From the NCBI GenBank assembly GCA_025331445.1, contig JAIWNE010000177.1:1-44558 (forward strand): a DNA stretch of 44,558 nucleotides, read 5' to 3'. Origin of the DNA: Blakeslea trispora. Taxonomy: Eukaryota; Mucoromycota; Mucoromycetes; Mucorales; Choanephoraceae. Of the stretch, positions 10,736-20,540 are shown one piece after another. The notes beneath the pieces are model-generated. The model saw nothing but the letters and a program-made list of their open reading frames with translations. It ran no database searches and was not told the origin of the DNA. The position numbers and the translations under genes were made by a program. Position 1 is the stretch's first letter. Each line of letters opens with the position of its first letter.

Positions 10736-11127
10736 TGTATATAAAGATCTACATCATAATTGGATTAAGTAATCCTACCAACATTATGTCAGTCTAGAAT
10801 GATTTCATTAGCAAATGCTATGAATCTGGACTAAAGAAGATGATAAGCAATAAGTCTTGCTAAAGAAAGTAAAATGTCAATATGTCATTAAAGGTGACAC
10901 AAACTAGTCTATGACATTGTTCTCTTGAATATCCAGATTTAGTAAAGATTAAAGACTAAAGGAAGTCAAAGACGTAATAGCAATAGTAGATAGCAATTGG
11001 TATAAATACTCTCATTTATTTTGTTCATAATAAAGGCATACGTAAAACAGTCCCAAACTACTTACTATACTTTTCCTCATAAACCTTTATCTATTTTTTC
11101 ATACCTAAATATCACATTTATCATACA
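10736..11127 (+). repeat. LTR-like sequence E
   Basis: About 392 bp with TATA box GGTATAAATACTCTC (about 11000), AATAAAGGC and a leader-like 3' end similar to the other LTRs. TGTAT...ATACA ends are proposed. An alternative end is CTAAATATCA at 11114, in which case 11115-11129 would be leader before a lost gag. No target duplication could be matched. It abuts LTR C two bases later. Confidence 0.5.
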
Positions 11128-11129
11128 TA

Positions 11130-11635
11130 TGGAGATTGGGTAATAAGCAAGAATAAAAAGACAAGTGAGTACTTTGATAATCCTTTTATTCTGATAAAGA
11201 GAGATAAGTTTTCTATCTACTGAATTTACAACGACTATTTGTACAAAATGATTTGAGATTGGTTTATCCGATTATTTAAGCTGAGAGTAGAAATGATTGT
11301 TGATGAGCAAGCTTTAAAGACTTGCTCTTGTTATAATAAGGGTTATTGTTATTGATGTATGACTAGTTTGGAAATGATCTAAGGGATTGATTGGCTCAAT
11401 CCTGAAGTTGATCTCAGCTGTCATTTATATTTAGGATATGCAATTTATCTGATTGATACTCAGTCTGAGTCTGAGTAGTTACATCTTGCATTTCAGGGTG
11501 AATCCCTTAGTCTTTACTTAACTAGGTAATGATTCCAATTCAGATACATGAAGTTCTTTTTATAGAATACGTCTTTGTCTACAATGATCTTTTAATGAAC
11601 ATCTTTTATAAATCCATTATGGTGTAATCACCACA
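11130..11635 (-). repeat. LTR C, left copy (inverted)
   Basis: 506 bp, the inverse of the chromovirus C 5' LTR at 22696-23201. Flanks are ACATA and AGGGT, so there is no target duplication. On its inner side it joins Tnp2 at exactly the same base as the right copy. On its outer side it meets LTR E instead of the chromovirus C interior. This fits crossing-over between LTRs of two insertions. Confidence 0.88.
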
Positions 11636-11639
11636 AGGG

Positions 11640-12680
11640 TCTTCGTGCAATTGGTAATCCTTCTAAAAGATGTGTTCCTTCCAAAAGATGTGTTCCTTGT
11701 TATCCACAGAGAGATATCTTCCACAGAGTGCAACCAAATCGTGAACACTAACTACAAATATTTTTGTTGGTGCAGAAGGTAGTCTAAAAGGAAATAAAGC
11801 ACCATTTTTTACCTCAAATACTTTCACAAAAGCCAACAGAACAGATGAGCCACCAACTGGAGTATATCTAAAGTATGTAATAACTTCTCCAAAGTATGTT
11901 AGGTTCTTCATGGACTCCCTTTTACCTCTTTTGATGACATCTAAGTGCAGATTCAACTTTGCAAAGAAATGAACTCTGTTTCCTGGAACATGTCCTAGAG
12001 AGCTACCGAATACAACACCTTCTGGCATTCGCATGTTGTAACCAATTTCGAAATCATCAGCACCGTTTACTTCTACTGATCTGTTCTTCCCATAGTATCT
12101 GGCGTAAAAGTTCTGGATCAATGCCTTAGCGTTATTGATTCCCAGGTGATGTCTTGCTTCATCCAGTTTGATGGTACTAAAAGAACCCTACATTTCAAGA
12201 CCATCTATAGAATTGTCTTCTGTTAGTGCTTTCTTCTCCTTACCATCTTAAGCTGGGAAAAGTCATTCTAGTCTGTTTTCTGCTGCTATTTCTACCAAAA
12301 CATTGCTGGCATTTTGACCAATCTTTGACTTTCCTTTGACACGAGACTTAAATACACCTATAGTAGTTTCAATGGGAAAAGCGGCATAAGCAAACTTTGG
12401 ACCAATGTGTTGAATCAAAAGAGGTAGATGCAGAAGACAGTGATGGTTTACTGTGTATGCGTTTGGTGACAGTCTTTCTTCTTCAATCACTTTGTTGAGC
12501 CAGCCTGTCTATAAAAGAATACAACTCTTCAAAGCAGGAATGTCAGAGCGTCTTATGCTTCGTTGACTCAACATATTACTGACTCTTGCGAGGTTGATCA
12601 ATGCCATCTTGGTATCCTCATCAAAGTATTTAGCCAAGACAGTAGGAACCACAAACCTCAAGAAGTGAATCCAATCTACA
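11640..12680 (-). pseudogene. Tnp2-family transposase, C-terminal part
   Basis: Third piece of the Tnp2 gene that starts at 20540. It reads FVVPTVLAKYFDEDTK, an in-frame TAG near 12512, then LNKVIEEERLSPNAYTVNHH and LLHLPLLIQHIGPKFAYAAF with PIETTIGVFKSRVKG, the usual end of the Tnp2 DDE domain, then a C-terminal extension (11663-12121). A 17-bp tandem duplication makes KEHIFWKEHIF just before the stop at 11663. LTR C begins 24 bases further on, so the true 3' end is lost. Several stops and frame changes make it non-functional. A second identical copy lies at 21651-22695. Confidence 0.8.
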
Positions 12681-13106
12681 TGTTGTATACAGCCTACATT
12701 CTACTCCATCTGAGACATTATCAAGATCTAAGCGGGTACCTAGTTACACGACCCTTCATTATTCATAACCAGATTGACACTTAGCTCAGTCTAAATAAAA
12801 GATCGGATCACACTTCATTTACATCGGGACACTTGGATCGAAACAATTGCGCCAATGGTAACCTTTGGTCAATGCGCAATAGGTATCAACCTTTATCCAA
12901 AGCACCCGATTAGCTATCATCAATTGCACTCAGTTTAAATAAGGATTGCCACTCAGTTATCATGAAAGTATAAATAGAAGGCACATATTTGAAATAAACG
13001 CAGATCAGATTCATATCTATCTTTTTGGCCGTTCAGGTTCTAATCACTTCTCTGTTTTCACATTTTACTCGTTTTTATCGTGCCTGTTATATTCTCGGAT
13101 ATAACA
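12681..13106 (+). repeat. solo LTR D in the Tnp2 gene
   Basis: 426 bp, TGTTGTATAC...GGATATAACA, with target duplication CTACA on both sides (12676-12680 and 13107-13111). The promoter-like GAAAGTATAAATAGAAGG lies near 12965, so it reads on the plus strand, against the Tnp2 gene. The 3' end contains a near-palindrome (GTTATATTCTCGGATATAAC). Confidence 0.9.
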
Positions 13107-14288
13107 CTACAGATCACTTTTGAGAGACAGTACTGATATCGATTATCTTTCCTGAAAAGATGGTCGGCACCAAGTAGGACGAGTTGTAAAGAAGTCGATC
13201 CATCTCTCTTATGGCTGTACCATTAAGCTCCAATGGGTTGCTCTTGTTGCTGAACTTATGGTTAAAATCCTTAGACACCATGATGTTGCGAATTTGTGGT
13301 CCAATGTTTGCACCTAATAAATGCATCAAGTCAACAGGGATAAAAACGTACCATGAAAGCGTTTGAGGCTTGCAAAGGGTGTTGGATGCTTTTGTCCAAT
13401 TGCATCGTCGGTTGCCTTGTAAGAGTCCACACTTCGCAACTGAAAGCCGCCAGAATTTCTGAGAGACCAGTTTGTTTGCAGCATTGTACAATGCTTACAT
13501 CCGTGTGCTGATGTATGGCCCTTAAGATCTACCATTTTAGTAGTAGCCGGAATATCGCCTCCAACAAAGAGTAGATGGGCATTAACGACTGTATCCGAGT
13601 TGGCCACTTTGATGCATTCGTTTTCCAAAATCTTCAGCTCTTCCAGAACAGGCTCCATATACGAGAAGAGGTCTTTGGGAGACTTTGGACCGGGAGCCAA
13701 GAACAACTGAAGCATGTACTTCTTCTCTGTACGGATAAGCGGTGGCAAGCTTAAGATGACCAAGTGAGCCAAAGTCAAGCCATGCTTTTGATTGTTCAGA
13801 ACTTGAAAACCGTCGCTGTAAAGGCCTAAATATGTCGTAAGTTTGTTGTATTTTGTCTTACCCGTTTTTAATTTTTTGCAGAGCTTTCCATCAAAGATGT
13901 CAGACATAACATCCTCATCAGTGTTTCTTGAGCAGGGATATCTAAGAAGTTTCAGAGTCTCACTCTCATTTAGCATTGTGGCTAACTGTTGAATCAGAGG
14001 CAAGTACTTGAACTCCTGAGGTTGCAAACTGGTCTCTCGTCCAGGGATAGGCTTTGGATTCTTGTTCAAACAGGGCTTCTCAGTATCAGTAGCAAACCTT
14101 TGGCAACCTTCAAAACAAGCCCTGTAGATTGTTGGCTCAAAAGGTAGCGAATCGAAGAGCTGTTGTCGAATCTTGTAATGAGATAGGAGTAGTTCCCTAT
14201 CACCGCGGTCCGAAAGCTTTTCATTGACAATCTTGGAGAGATTGTCGACAGTGTTTCTTAATACACCATGGCTCTTTGCAAAAGTAAG
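13107..14288 (-). pseudogene. Tnp2-family transposase, central part
   Basis: Middle of a CACTA/EnSpm-type transposase, which would cut and paste the element through its terminal CACTA repeats. From 14283 downwards it reads FAKSHGVLRNTVDNLSKIV, YRACFEGCQRFATDTEKPC, LTTYLGLYSDGFQVLNN (DDE core Asp), HLVILSLPPLIRTEKKYMLQ, APGPKSPKDLFSYMEPVLEE and LLFVGGDIPATTKMVDLKGH with GCKHC. A one-base loss in a homopolymer (five A at 13342-13346 on the plus strand, six needed) shifts the frame at FHGTF before IPVDLMHLLGANIGPQIRN. A TGA near 13117 follows just before LTR D. Sequence before 14284 joins in frame to 20050-20540 once chromovirus B is removed. Confidence 0.87.
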
Positions 14289-14450
14289 TAATTTATCTGT
14301 TAAGTCAAGATGAGTTAAACAAGATTAAGAGAGGGTTTTATTCAGTGTAGAATGAGATTGTCAATATAAATTGAGCTTGGTGACACAAAGTAGGATTGTG
14401 TCTTGAATAAATGTCTTGATTTAATGATGCATCTAGCTTACGATACATCA
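14289..14450 (-). repeat. 3' LTR of chromovirus B
   Basis: 162 bp, TGATGTATCG at its start on the minus strand and AGATAAATTA at its end, so the right terminus is not the canonical CA. On the minus strand it is preceded by the purine-rich AAGGTGGTCCAGGGTGA. Identical by eye to 19888-20049. Confidence 0.93.
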
Positions 14451-14734
14451 TCACCCTGGACCACCTTAAAAACCGTTTAGTTAAGATTTGAATAACATTT
14501 AGATGGACCTTGATTGAGTGTTGGATTCTTGAAGTCAGATAAATCGCTCTTGAATAATATGTGAATGCTTATGCGAATTAGATAGTTGTTAAATTGTATG
14601 CTTTGTTCTTTGCATGTATGTACGTTGGAATTGCCCATTAAAAAAACCATTTCATCAAAAACCTTTCGTGAGGAAAAAAGATGAAGCTGGGTAAAAAAGG
14701 TTCTCCATACTGATTGCGCTTAATTCACAGATGT
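14451..14734 (-). other. 3' untranslated part of chromovirus B
   Basis: 284 bp between the pol stop codon and the 3' LTR. There is no ORF. It carries the probable polypurine tract next to the LTR. Confidence 0.7.
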
Positions 14735-17455
14735 CTAGTTTGATCTGGACTTCTTGTTGACGTCCGATTCCTTGAAAGGAGTCTTGCGCTTGCGTGATCC
14801 TTTGATTCTTTTGACTTGACCAGACTTGGTAGGCATGTTAGCGTTACGTCGTTTCCAGTACTCTTTAATAGTTTCTGGACTGTCAAAGTCTTCGGGCTTT
14901 TGCCATGTTTGCTCGTCCGGATATCCTACCCAAGTAGTTAAATACTCGATACCATTTGGTTCTACTTCCCTGTGATTGATCACGGCTTGAACTTCATAAA
15001 TGTCTTTGTTTTCATCAGACTTGTTCGTTTCATTTGCGATTAATTTAATTTGCGAAGTAGGGATGTTTCTGGATAGAATGGAGCCTGTGCGATCGGTCAA
15101 GATGTAGCTTCCATTGGTTGTATAACCATGTACATAAAATGGACCTTCATACTTGGCATCTGTTTTCCGACGCTTGTTTTCTATGTTTTTGATCATAACT
15201 TTAGCACCTATGGGAAATGGATCTTTGAGTATCCGATGCTTTCTTTCAAAGTGCTCATTATCTTTTTCTTGAGTCTTAATGATCTGATTCCTAATTTCAG
15301 GAATGGTATAGTTATTGAATCTTTCGATTTCTTTCTTTAACTTATCTGTGTCTATCATATCGTCAGAGATATTCATTTTCGATAGAGCTTTTGTATAATC
15401 TTTGAGATCATTTGCTTGGCGATTGAACATCACTTGGAATGGAGTATGATTGTGTAGTCTTGATATATGTTGGTTCATCAGATACATGGTACCTTCGACA
15501 TACAAATCCCATGATTCTTCATATCCATCCAGCATTTTGAGGATGATAGATTTAGCAGTCTTTACATGAGTTTCCAAGTTGCCAGCTGGAGTGTAAGGTA
15601 ATGAGAGAGCAGATTCAATGCCCATATGTTGACGTAGACTTTTGATCAATTCGTTATAGAATTCTAGTCCTCTGTCATGTTGAAGTACTTTAGGATATCC
15701 CATGATGGAAAATATCTGTATCAACTCCTTGGCAACATCTAGGGCTGTTTTGGATTTGATTGCTCTGAGAATCACAAACCTACTAAAGATGTCAACGCAC
15801 ACTAATAGGTAGTTATTACCTCTAGGAGTTGTAACATCGAATGTGCCTAGATCAATAGCGACTTTGTCCCATGTATTGTTGGGCGCATCACTCTTTGGAG
15901 GGTGGAAAACATGTTTTGCTAGATTGAATCGAGCGCACTTTGTACAATTCTTGATGTATTTTGTTACATCTTCGCGCAAGTGTTTCCAGTTCATGCCATG
16001 TTCTTGTTTTATCATTCGTTCGACACTGTTGATTCCATAGTGTCCAGCAAGATGACATTGCGAAATGATATTTTGTTTTTCCTCTTCATTTTGAGGTTGC
16101 GTGTATTTGTCTATACGACTAGCAGCAATGATTTGGTCAGTAACGTTATTCAATTTTGTCATTTCCATTTGTGAGGTAATTTTATCCATTGTGTTACTGT
16201 TTTCAGAATTTGTTTCTGAGGTTACGTGAGGCGAATTGTCACGGTTTTCTTTTGCTGTTTTGGAGGCTGCTTTCGTCTCAACTTGCGTATCAATTACTTG
16301 CTCACCCCTCTCCAGCGTTTGATCAGCGTCGTCTGGATAAAGCAAACGCGATAAGTGATCAGCCAAGATGTTGCGTACTCCGGCACAGAAGGTGATGTCA
16401 AAGTCAAACTCGTAGATCATCTCGTAGTAATTTTCAATGATTCGATTGATTTTTGGTTGAGAGTGCAGATACAGTATACCTTTGTTATCGGTATAGTAAT
16501 GAAAGCGTTGACCAGACAACCACTGTTTCCACTTGGTAGTGCAATAGAGAAACGCTAGGATCTCACGTCGAGAGGATCCATAGTTGCGCTCTGCTTTTGA
16601 TAAAGTGCGTGCAACAAAGCCGATATAACGAATATGGTTATCGATTACCTGATACAAACAACCACCAATACCGTAAGCACTAGCATCCGTCACGAGATGC
16701 AAAGGATATTTGAGGTTAGGACAACTGAGTACAGGAGTATCAGCAAGTACGAGCTGCAATGTACGCATAGCTTTGGAATGCTCTGCAGTCCATACTTCCT
16801 TGATATTGGGATGATTTTTGAGTTTGTTCAGAGGAGCCATCAAGGTGGAAATGCGAGGTACATGCTCACGAAAGTAATTGATCACACCAAGTCGATGACC
16901 TAACTCTTTCGAGTTTTGGACCGTTTCAGGCCAAGATAATACGTTGGTAACCTTGCGCATATCCAGAGTAAGTGCATCATGAGAAAGTCGAAATCCTAGA
17001 ACAAAGATTGATTTCTGCATGAGATTGAGTTTTTCATGATTGATGCGAAGATTGGATCGAGTGAGTCGAGATAAGACTGTTTGTAGACAACGAACATGGT
17101 TGTCGATACTATCATCGGTAGCAACGTAGATGTCGTCAATGTAATGAACACAATAATCCAAGTCAGCAAAGAGACTGGTGATGCTTCGTTGTACCACTGA
17201 GGATACGTTGAGCAATCCAAATGGAGCTCGTTTGAATTGATATTGCAGGCCGCTAGGAGCCGTGAATGAAGTAACAGGTCTATCACATCGACGGATGCGA
17301 AAACTGTGAAAGCATGCACTAAGATCGATGGTAGTGAAGAGCGAGAATTTGCTCAATTTACGATGCAAAGTGCTGATCAAGGGTAATGGAAATTTATCCA
17401 TTTGTGCGGGATCAAGGCTTTGATTTACAAGACGACAATCAAGTACAGTACGTAC
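14735..17455 (-). CDS. pol: pol of chromovirus B: RT-RNase H-integrase-chromodomain
   Basis: The frame is open from about 17455. It begins inside RT (RTVLDCRLVNQ, then DKFPLPLI), has FTTIDLSACFHSF and the catalytic YIDD (CVHYIDDIYVATDD), RNase H (LHLVTDASAYGIGGCLYQ), integrase with HHCC (CHLAGHYG ... CTKCARF) and D-D-E residues in VAIDLGTF, QHDRGLEF and NLETHVKTAK, and a chromodomain (IYEVQAVINHRE ... TWQKPEDF). The C-terminus is basic (SRKRKTPFKESD). It should be one polyprotein with the gag-protease ORF; a single-base frame change around 17449-17457 separates them. All catalytic residues I can check are present. ATG 17401 is internal, not a start. Confidence 0.93.
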   Translation of the reverse strand, partial: VRTVLDCRLVNQSLDPAQMDKFPLPLISTLHRKLSKFSLFTTIDLSACFHSFRIRRCDRPVTSFTAPSGLQYQFKRAPFGLLNVSSVVQRSITSLFADLDYCVHYIDDIYVATDDSIDNHVRCLQTVLSRLTRSNLRINHEKLNLMQKSIFVLGFRLSHDALTLDMRKVTNVLSWPETVQNSKELGHRLGVINYFREHVPRISTLMAPLNKLKNHPNIKEVWTAEHSKAMRTLQLVLADTPVLSCPNLKYPLHLVTDASAYGIGGCLYQVIDNHIRYIGFVARTLSKAERNYGSSRREILAFLYCTTKWKQWLSGQRFHYYTDNKGILYLHSQPKINRIIENYYEMIYEFDFDITFCAGVRNILADHLSRLLYPDDADQTLERGEQVIDTQVETKAASKTAKENRDNSPHVTSETNSENSNTMDKITSQMEMTKLNNVTDQIIAASRIDKYTQPQNEEEKQNIISQCHLAGHYGINSVERMIKQEHGMNWKHLREDVTKYIKNCTKCARFNLAKHVFHPPKSDAPNNTWDKVAIDLGTFDVTTPRGNNYLLVCVDIFSRFVILRAIKSKTALDVAKELIQIFSIMGYPKVLQHDRGLEFYNELIKSLRQHMGIESALSLPYTPAGNLETHVKTAKSIILKMLDGYEESWDLYVEGTMYLMNQHISRLHNHTPFQVMFNRQANDLKDYTKALSKMNISDDMIDTDKLKKEIERFNNYTIPEIRNQIIKTQEKDNEHFERKHRILKDPFPIGAKVMIKNIENKRRKTDAKYEGPFYVHGYTTNGSYILTDRTGSILSRNIPTSQIKLIANETNKSDENKDIYEVQAVINHREVEPNGIEYLTTWVGYPDEQTWQKPEDFDSPETIKEYWKRRNANMPTKSGQVKRIKGSRKRKTPFKESDVNKKSRSN

Positions 17456-19847
17456 CTTTTTTGGGATCTAATTCACCTGTTACAGGGGATCGCTTTAACA
17501 CAGTGAGTAAACTGGAATTGAAAGGATTGTTTGGAGGTGCGCGTTCAATGACATTGCCCGAAATCCATTCTTGTACTTGTTTTTCAACAGCTTCTAAATG
17601 ACATTCTTTAATTGCATATTGTCTACGATAAGCTGATGTAATACCCTTTTTCAGAGGAAGGCGTATTTCACTTCCTGGTATGTTACAGTAGTTTGCAACA
17701 GGGATATTTCTGTTGGCTTGTATAAATGGTTCGATTTGATCCATCATTTGCTTACGCTCGGTCTGTGTACCAAAAGGATCATTGTTGGGTGTAGATGGGT
17801 TTGGATCAATAGGAGGTAGAACAGGACCAACCTTGTTTTCCCAATCCATGGCGATATTGGAGATTTCAATACCCAAAAGATATATCAAATCCATGCCAAT
17901 GCACACATGTATGTTATTAAACAGATTAAATACTTCAAACCGTGAATGAATTGTTTTGGAATTGTATGTGACCTCTAATTTGTCTGACGTATGTCCTAGA
18001 CGTTTAACCGTGTTGCTATTGATAAGTTTAATATTTCCTCTACTTTTATTTATTTCTAAATTCAAGTGTTTTGTCAGAAAAGGAGAGATAGAAGAAAAAG
18101 AGCAGCCTGAATCTAGTAATGCCCAAGTTTTCACATTCTCTATTGACAACGGAAGATATATAAACTTATCAGCTAACAGGTCTTTTGGCGATTGTGCAAA
18201 GTAGTCATCTGTGGTGACAGTGTACTTACAGTCAGCTTTGCCTTTGCCCTTGGGGTCAAAGTCAGCGGCAGCGAATTGAAGATTGTGGTCTTCATTATCA
18301 GAGGAGCCTTCATCCATGAAGACATCCCCTTCATCATCCGATTGAGTAGGTCTTGGCACAGGGTCTTTGTTGTTGGAGGTCTTGGAGGGTTTACCTTTAC
18401 TCATGCCTTTGCAGACATGACCATGCTTCCATGGGCCCTTGCAGGTGAAACATGTACGTTTCTTACCTTTAGATTTGAACTGCTGGAAATGCAGCTTTCG
18501 TTCAGCTCTCTTTTGTTTTGCTCGGCAATCAGCGGTATCATGCTCGTGAGAGTTATGATAGCTGCAATAAGGACTAGGCTTATGGCGAGAGGAAGAGGCT
18601 TCAGAGCGGAATTTGCTCGGACGAGAGGAAGAGTAAGGTGTGGAAGGCTGAGCCTTTTTGGAGTGCACTATTTTATGAGAAGTAGGCAACTTCTTTTTGA
18701 CGTCAAGGTCGTTGAGGATATCATACGCATCCAGCAACGCTTGGATGGTAAAGTCCAATGACTGAGCATTAGGATCTTTGGTGATCTTTATAGTTCTCAA
18801 TACCTCTATGTGATATTCTCGAGGAACTGGTTGCATGATACAATGCTTCAACATACTTTCTTCAGTGATCATCGCTTCTTGAGCAATTTCACGGAATCTT
18901 GCCACGTATTGTGACATTGTCTCGTATCTACGAAACTCAAGACGATAAAGTCTGTCCGTGGCTAATTGTCGCAATCTTTCAGGACTGGTCCCAAATTTGA
19001 TTGCTATAGCATTTTTGATTGCACTCCAGGATGTGTTGGGATGAGACTGTGAGTAGTCTTTAACCCACTCGATAAGATTATCGGGGGCCGAAACGAGAAG
19101 AAGTCTTTGCCAATTGGCCTCCACAGACAAAGAGTGGGAATTCAATACATTTTCAAATGCATTAAAACACTTTTTAGGTGTTTTGTAAGACTGACGACTG
19201 GTATCAGTGATGAAGCCAGTCCACTGAAAGTATGGGAGATTAGAGGGAACTAAACTCATTGTTTGATGAACGACAGGGTTCACAGGAACATTGCTTCCAG
19301 TAGAGGGAGTCAATGCCGACATTGTAGATTCATTGTCCCCAAAAAGATCCTTAAAATCTTCAAGGGCTTGCAGATAACGTTGCTTAACGAAATCCTTTTC
19401 AGCTCTCAAGCGATCAATGTCTGAGCTTTTCTTAGCGTTAGCTAGAACGAAAGAAAGCTTTGTCAACTTCTTTTTTAAATCAGAGATAGTCTCTCTGAAA
19501 GACTTCTCAGTTATCAGATCATCGTCACCGAGATCTTCAAACATTTCATCCTCGACAGACGGAGGGGAAGTTCTTCCTGCGACATCGTGAGATGACAGGG
19601 CATTGCCAGTATATGTGTCAATATCCATGGACTCGCTGGGCTTTTCTTGTCCATAAGGATTACCACTGTTTCTGATGTTCGTGGCAGCGATAGGATCGCG
19701 ACGAGGAGAAGCAGGAGGCAAAGGAGGAAACTCATCAAGAGAGTAGTCGATGCTAGTAGTGACAGGGGCACGATGACTACTAGGGTCGTTGTTGACGCGA
19801 TGAGCATCATTAGCCTTCTTGGTGTTGTTGTTGTTGTTGTTGGACAT
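17439..19847 (-). CDS. gag: gag-protease (and RT N-terminus) of chromovirus B
   Basis: 802 codons from ATG 19847 (MSNNNNNNTKKANDAH), just past the LTR. Order: acidic, disordered N-terminus; coiled-coil stretch (about residues 115-170); Gag domain (about 205-370); basic linker; zinc knuckle TCFTCKGPWKHGHVC (CX2CX7HXC); aspartic protease with WALLDSGCSFSSI (DSG instead of the usual DTG); start of RT ending in ELDPKKGTYCT and a premature TGA. The next RT residues continue in the +1 frame. The break lies in RT rather than at a gag-pol border, so it is a mutation or base-call error, not programmed frameshifting. Confidence 0.92.
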   Translation of the reverse strand: MSNNNNNNTKKANDAHRVNNDPSSHRAPVTTSIDYSLDEFPPLPPASPRRDPIAATNIRNSGNPYGQEKPSESMDIDTYTGNALSSHDVAGRTSPPSVEDEMFEDLGDDDLITEKSFRETISDLKKKLTKLSFVLANAKKSSDIDRLRAEKDFVKQRYLQALEDFKDLFGDNESTMSALTPSTGSNVPVNPVVHQTMSLVPSNLPYFQWTGFITDTSRQSYKTPKKCFNAFENVLNSHSLSVEANWQRLLLVSAPDNLIEWVKDYSQSHPNTSWSAIKNAIAIKFGTSPERLRQLATDRLYRLEFRRYETMSQYVARFREIAQEAMITEESMLKHCIMQPVPREYHIEVLRTIKITKDPNAQSLDFTIQALLDAYDILNDLDVKKKLPTSHKIVHSKKAQPSTPYSSSRPSKFRSEASSSRHKPSPYCSYHNSHEHDTADCRAKQKRAERKLHFQQFKSKGKKRTCFTCKGPWKHGHVCKGMSKGKPSKTSNNKDPVPRPTQSDDEGDVFMDEGSSDNEDHNLQFAAADFDPKGKGKADCKYTVTTDDYFAQSPKDLLADKFIYLPLSIENVKTWALLDSGCSFSSISPFLTKHLNLEINKSRGNIKLINSNTVKRLGHTSDKLEVTYNSKTIHSRFEVFNLFNNIHVCIGMDLIYLLGIEISNIAMDWENKVGPVLPPIDPNPSTPNNDPFGTQTERKQMMDQIEPFIQANRNIPVANYCNIPGSEIRLPLKKGITSAYRRQYAIKECHLEAVEKQVQEWISGNVIERAPPNNPFNSSLLTVLKRSPVTGELDPKKGTYCT

Positions 19848-19887
19848 TTTCTTAATACTGAATAAACTTTTGCGTGTTTAAAAAAAA

Positions 19888-20049
19888 TAATTTATCTGTT
19901 AAGTCAAGATGAGTTAAACAAGATTAAGAGAGGGTTTTATTCAGTGTAGAATGAGATTGTCAATATAAATTGAGCTTGGTGACACAAAGTAGGATTGTGT
20001 CTTGAATAAATGTCTTGATTTAATGATGCATCTAGCTTACGATACATCA
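19888..20049 (-). repeat. 5' LTR of chromovirus B
   Basis: 162 bp, identical by eye to 14289-14450. The gag ATG is about 40 bases downstream on the minus strand. Confidence 0.93.
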
Positions 20050-20540
20050 GTAAGGAATTCCATTTGCTTCTTGAATTCCTTGCTCATGTTTGCATCATCT
20101 ATATCGACAAGAAAGGGGGGAGATACCTGTTCTTCAGCTGCTTCTAGAGCCTGCTGATATACATCGCCTTGACTGCTCAGGGTATCACTATCATGGAGTG
20201 TTGTTTCAGTACCGTCTTCATCTTGAAGTACAACGTCCATGTCAACATCCGCGTTATCGACATCCAAGCTGTCTACAAAAGGCTCAGCTAAGTCCATGTC
20301 AAAACTAGGTTCCCTGCTTAAAGTATTGCTACTGATGCTATTATCAACTTGGTTAATAAGTGCTTCGCTTGAACCTGATCTTCTTGACGAACACATCATG
20401 AAAGCGTGTTTACGTTAAGAAATCTCCTTTCTATACTTGTTGAACTGTTTTCCACATTGGGTACATTTAAAGTAACTAGTATGGTGTGCGAGCTTTGATT
20501 TGTTAAAGGTTTTCTTCTTTGTGATGCGGTTACTTTGCAT
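20050..20540 (-). pseudogene. Tnp2-family transposase, N-terminal part
   Basis: The start is set at ATG 20540. A C2HC-type zinc finger (YFKCTQCGKQF ... KHAFMMC) comes first, interrupted by an in-frame TAA near 20415 where CAA or CGA is expected. An acidic, disordered stretch (DVDNADVDMDVVLQDEDG) follows, then FKKQMEFLT at the edge of chromovirus B. The next codons (FAKSHGV) are found beyond chromovirus B at 14283, and the GTAAG duplication lies within this junction. A similar zinc finger plus acidic stretch opens the CMC transposase at 38572. Confidence 0.8.

Larger units (their letters stand above)
11130..13106. repeat. large inverted repeat, left arm (partner 21225-23201)
   Basis: 1977 bp, the inverse complement of 21225-23201. 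ORFs in the two arms translate identically and no difference was found in the parts compared. Each arm contains LTR C, the 3' part of a Tnp2 gene and LTR D. The spacing is 8.1 kb. Both arm limits coincide with CA ends of LTRs. Confidence 0.93.
14289..20049 (-). mobile_element. Ty3/Gypsy chromovirus B, full length, recent insertion
   Basis: 5761 bp with two 162-bp LTRs that I read as identical and a perfect 5-bp target duplication GTAAG (14284-14288 and 20050-20054). The internal part codes gag, protease, RT, RNase H, integrase and chromodomain as one run broken by a single frameshift near 17450. It is inserted in the Tnp2 gene. Identical LTRs argue for a young copy, in contrast to chromovirus A. 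Confidence 0.95.

Noticed and set aside
11130..13106. LTR C - Tnp2 - LTR D segment as a composite unit moved by a retroelement integrase (TG...CA outer ends)
   Set aside because: Neither copy has a 5-bp duplication around the whole segment (ACATA/CTACA and GTACC/CATTT), so crossing-over at LTRs explains it better.
17449..17457. Programmed +1 frameshift between gag-protease and pol of chromovirus B
   Set aside because: The break lies inside RT, not at a gag-pol border, and no slippery-site context is evident; a mutation or base error is simpler.
18192..18761. 189-codon plus-strand ORF within the gag region of chromovirus B
   Set aside because: It is antisense to a well-supported gag-protease gene and shows no recognisable domain; a shadow frame.
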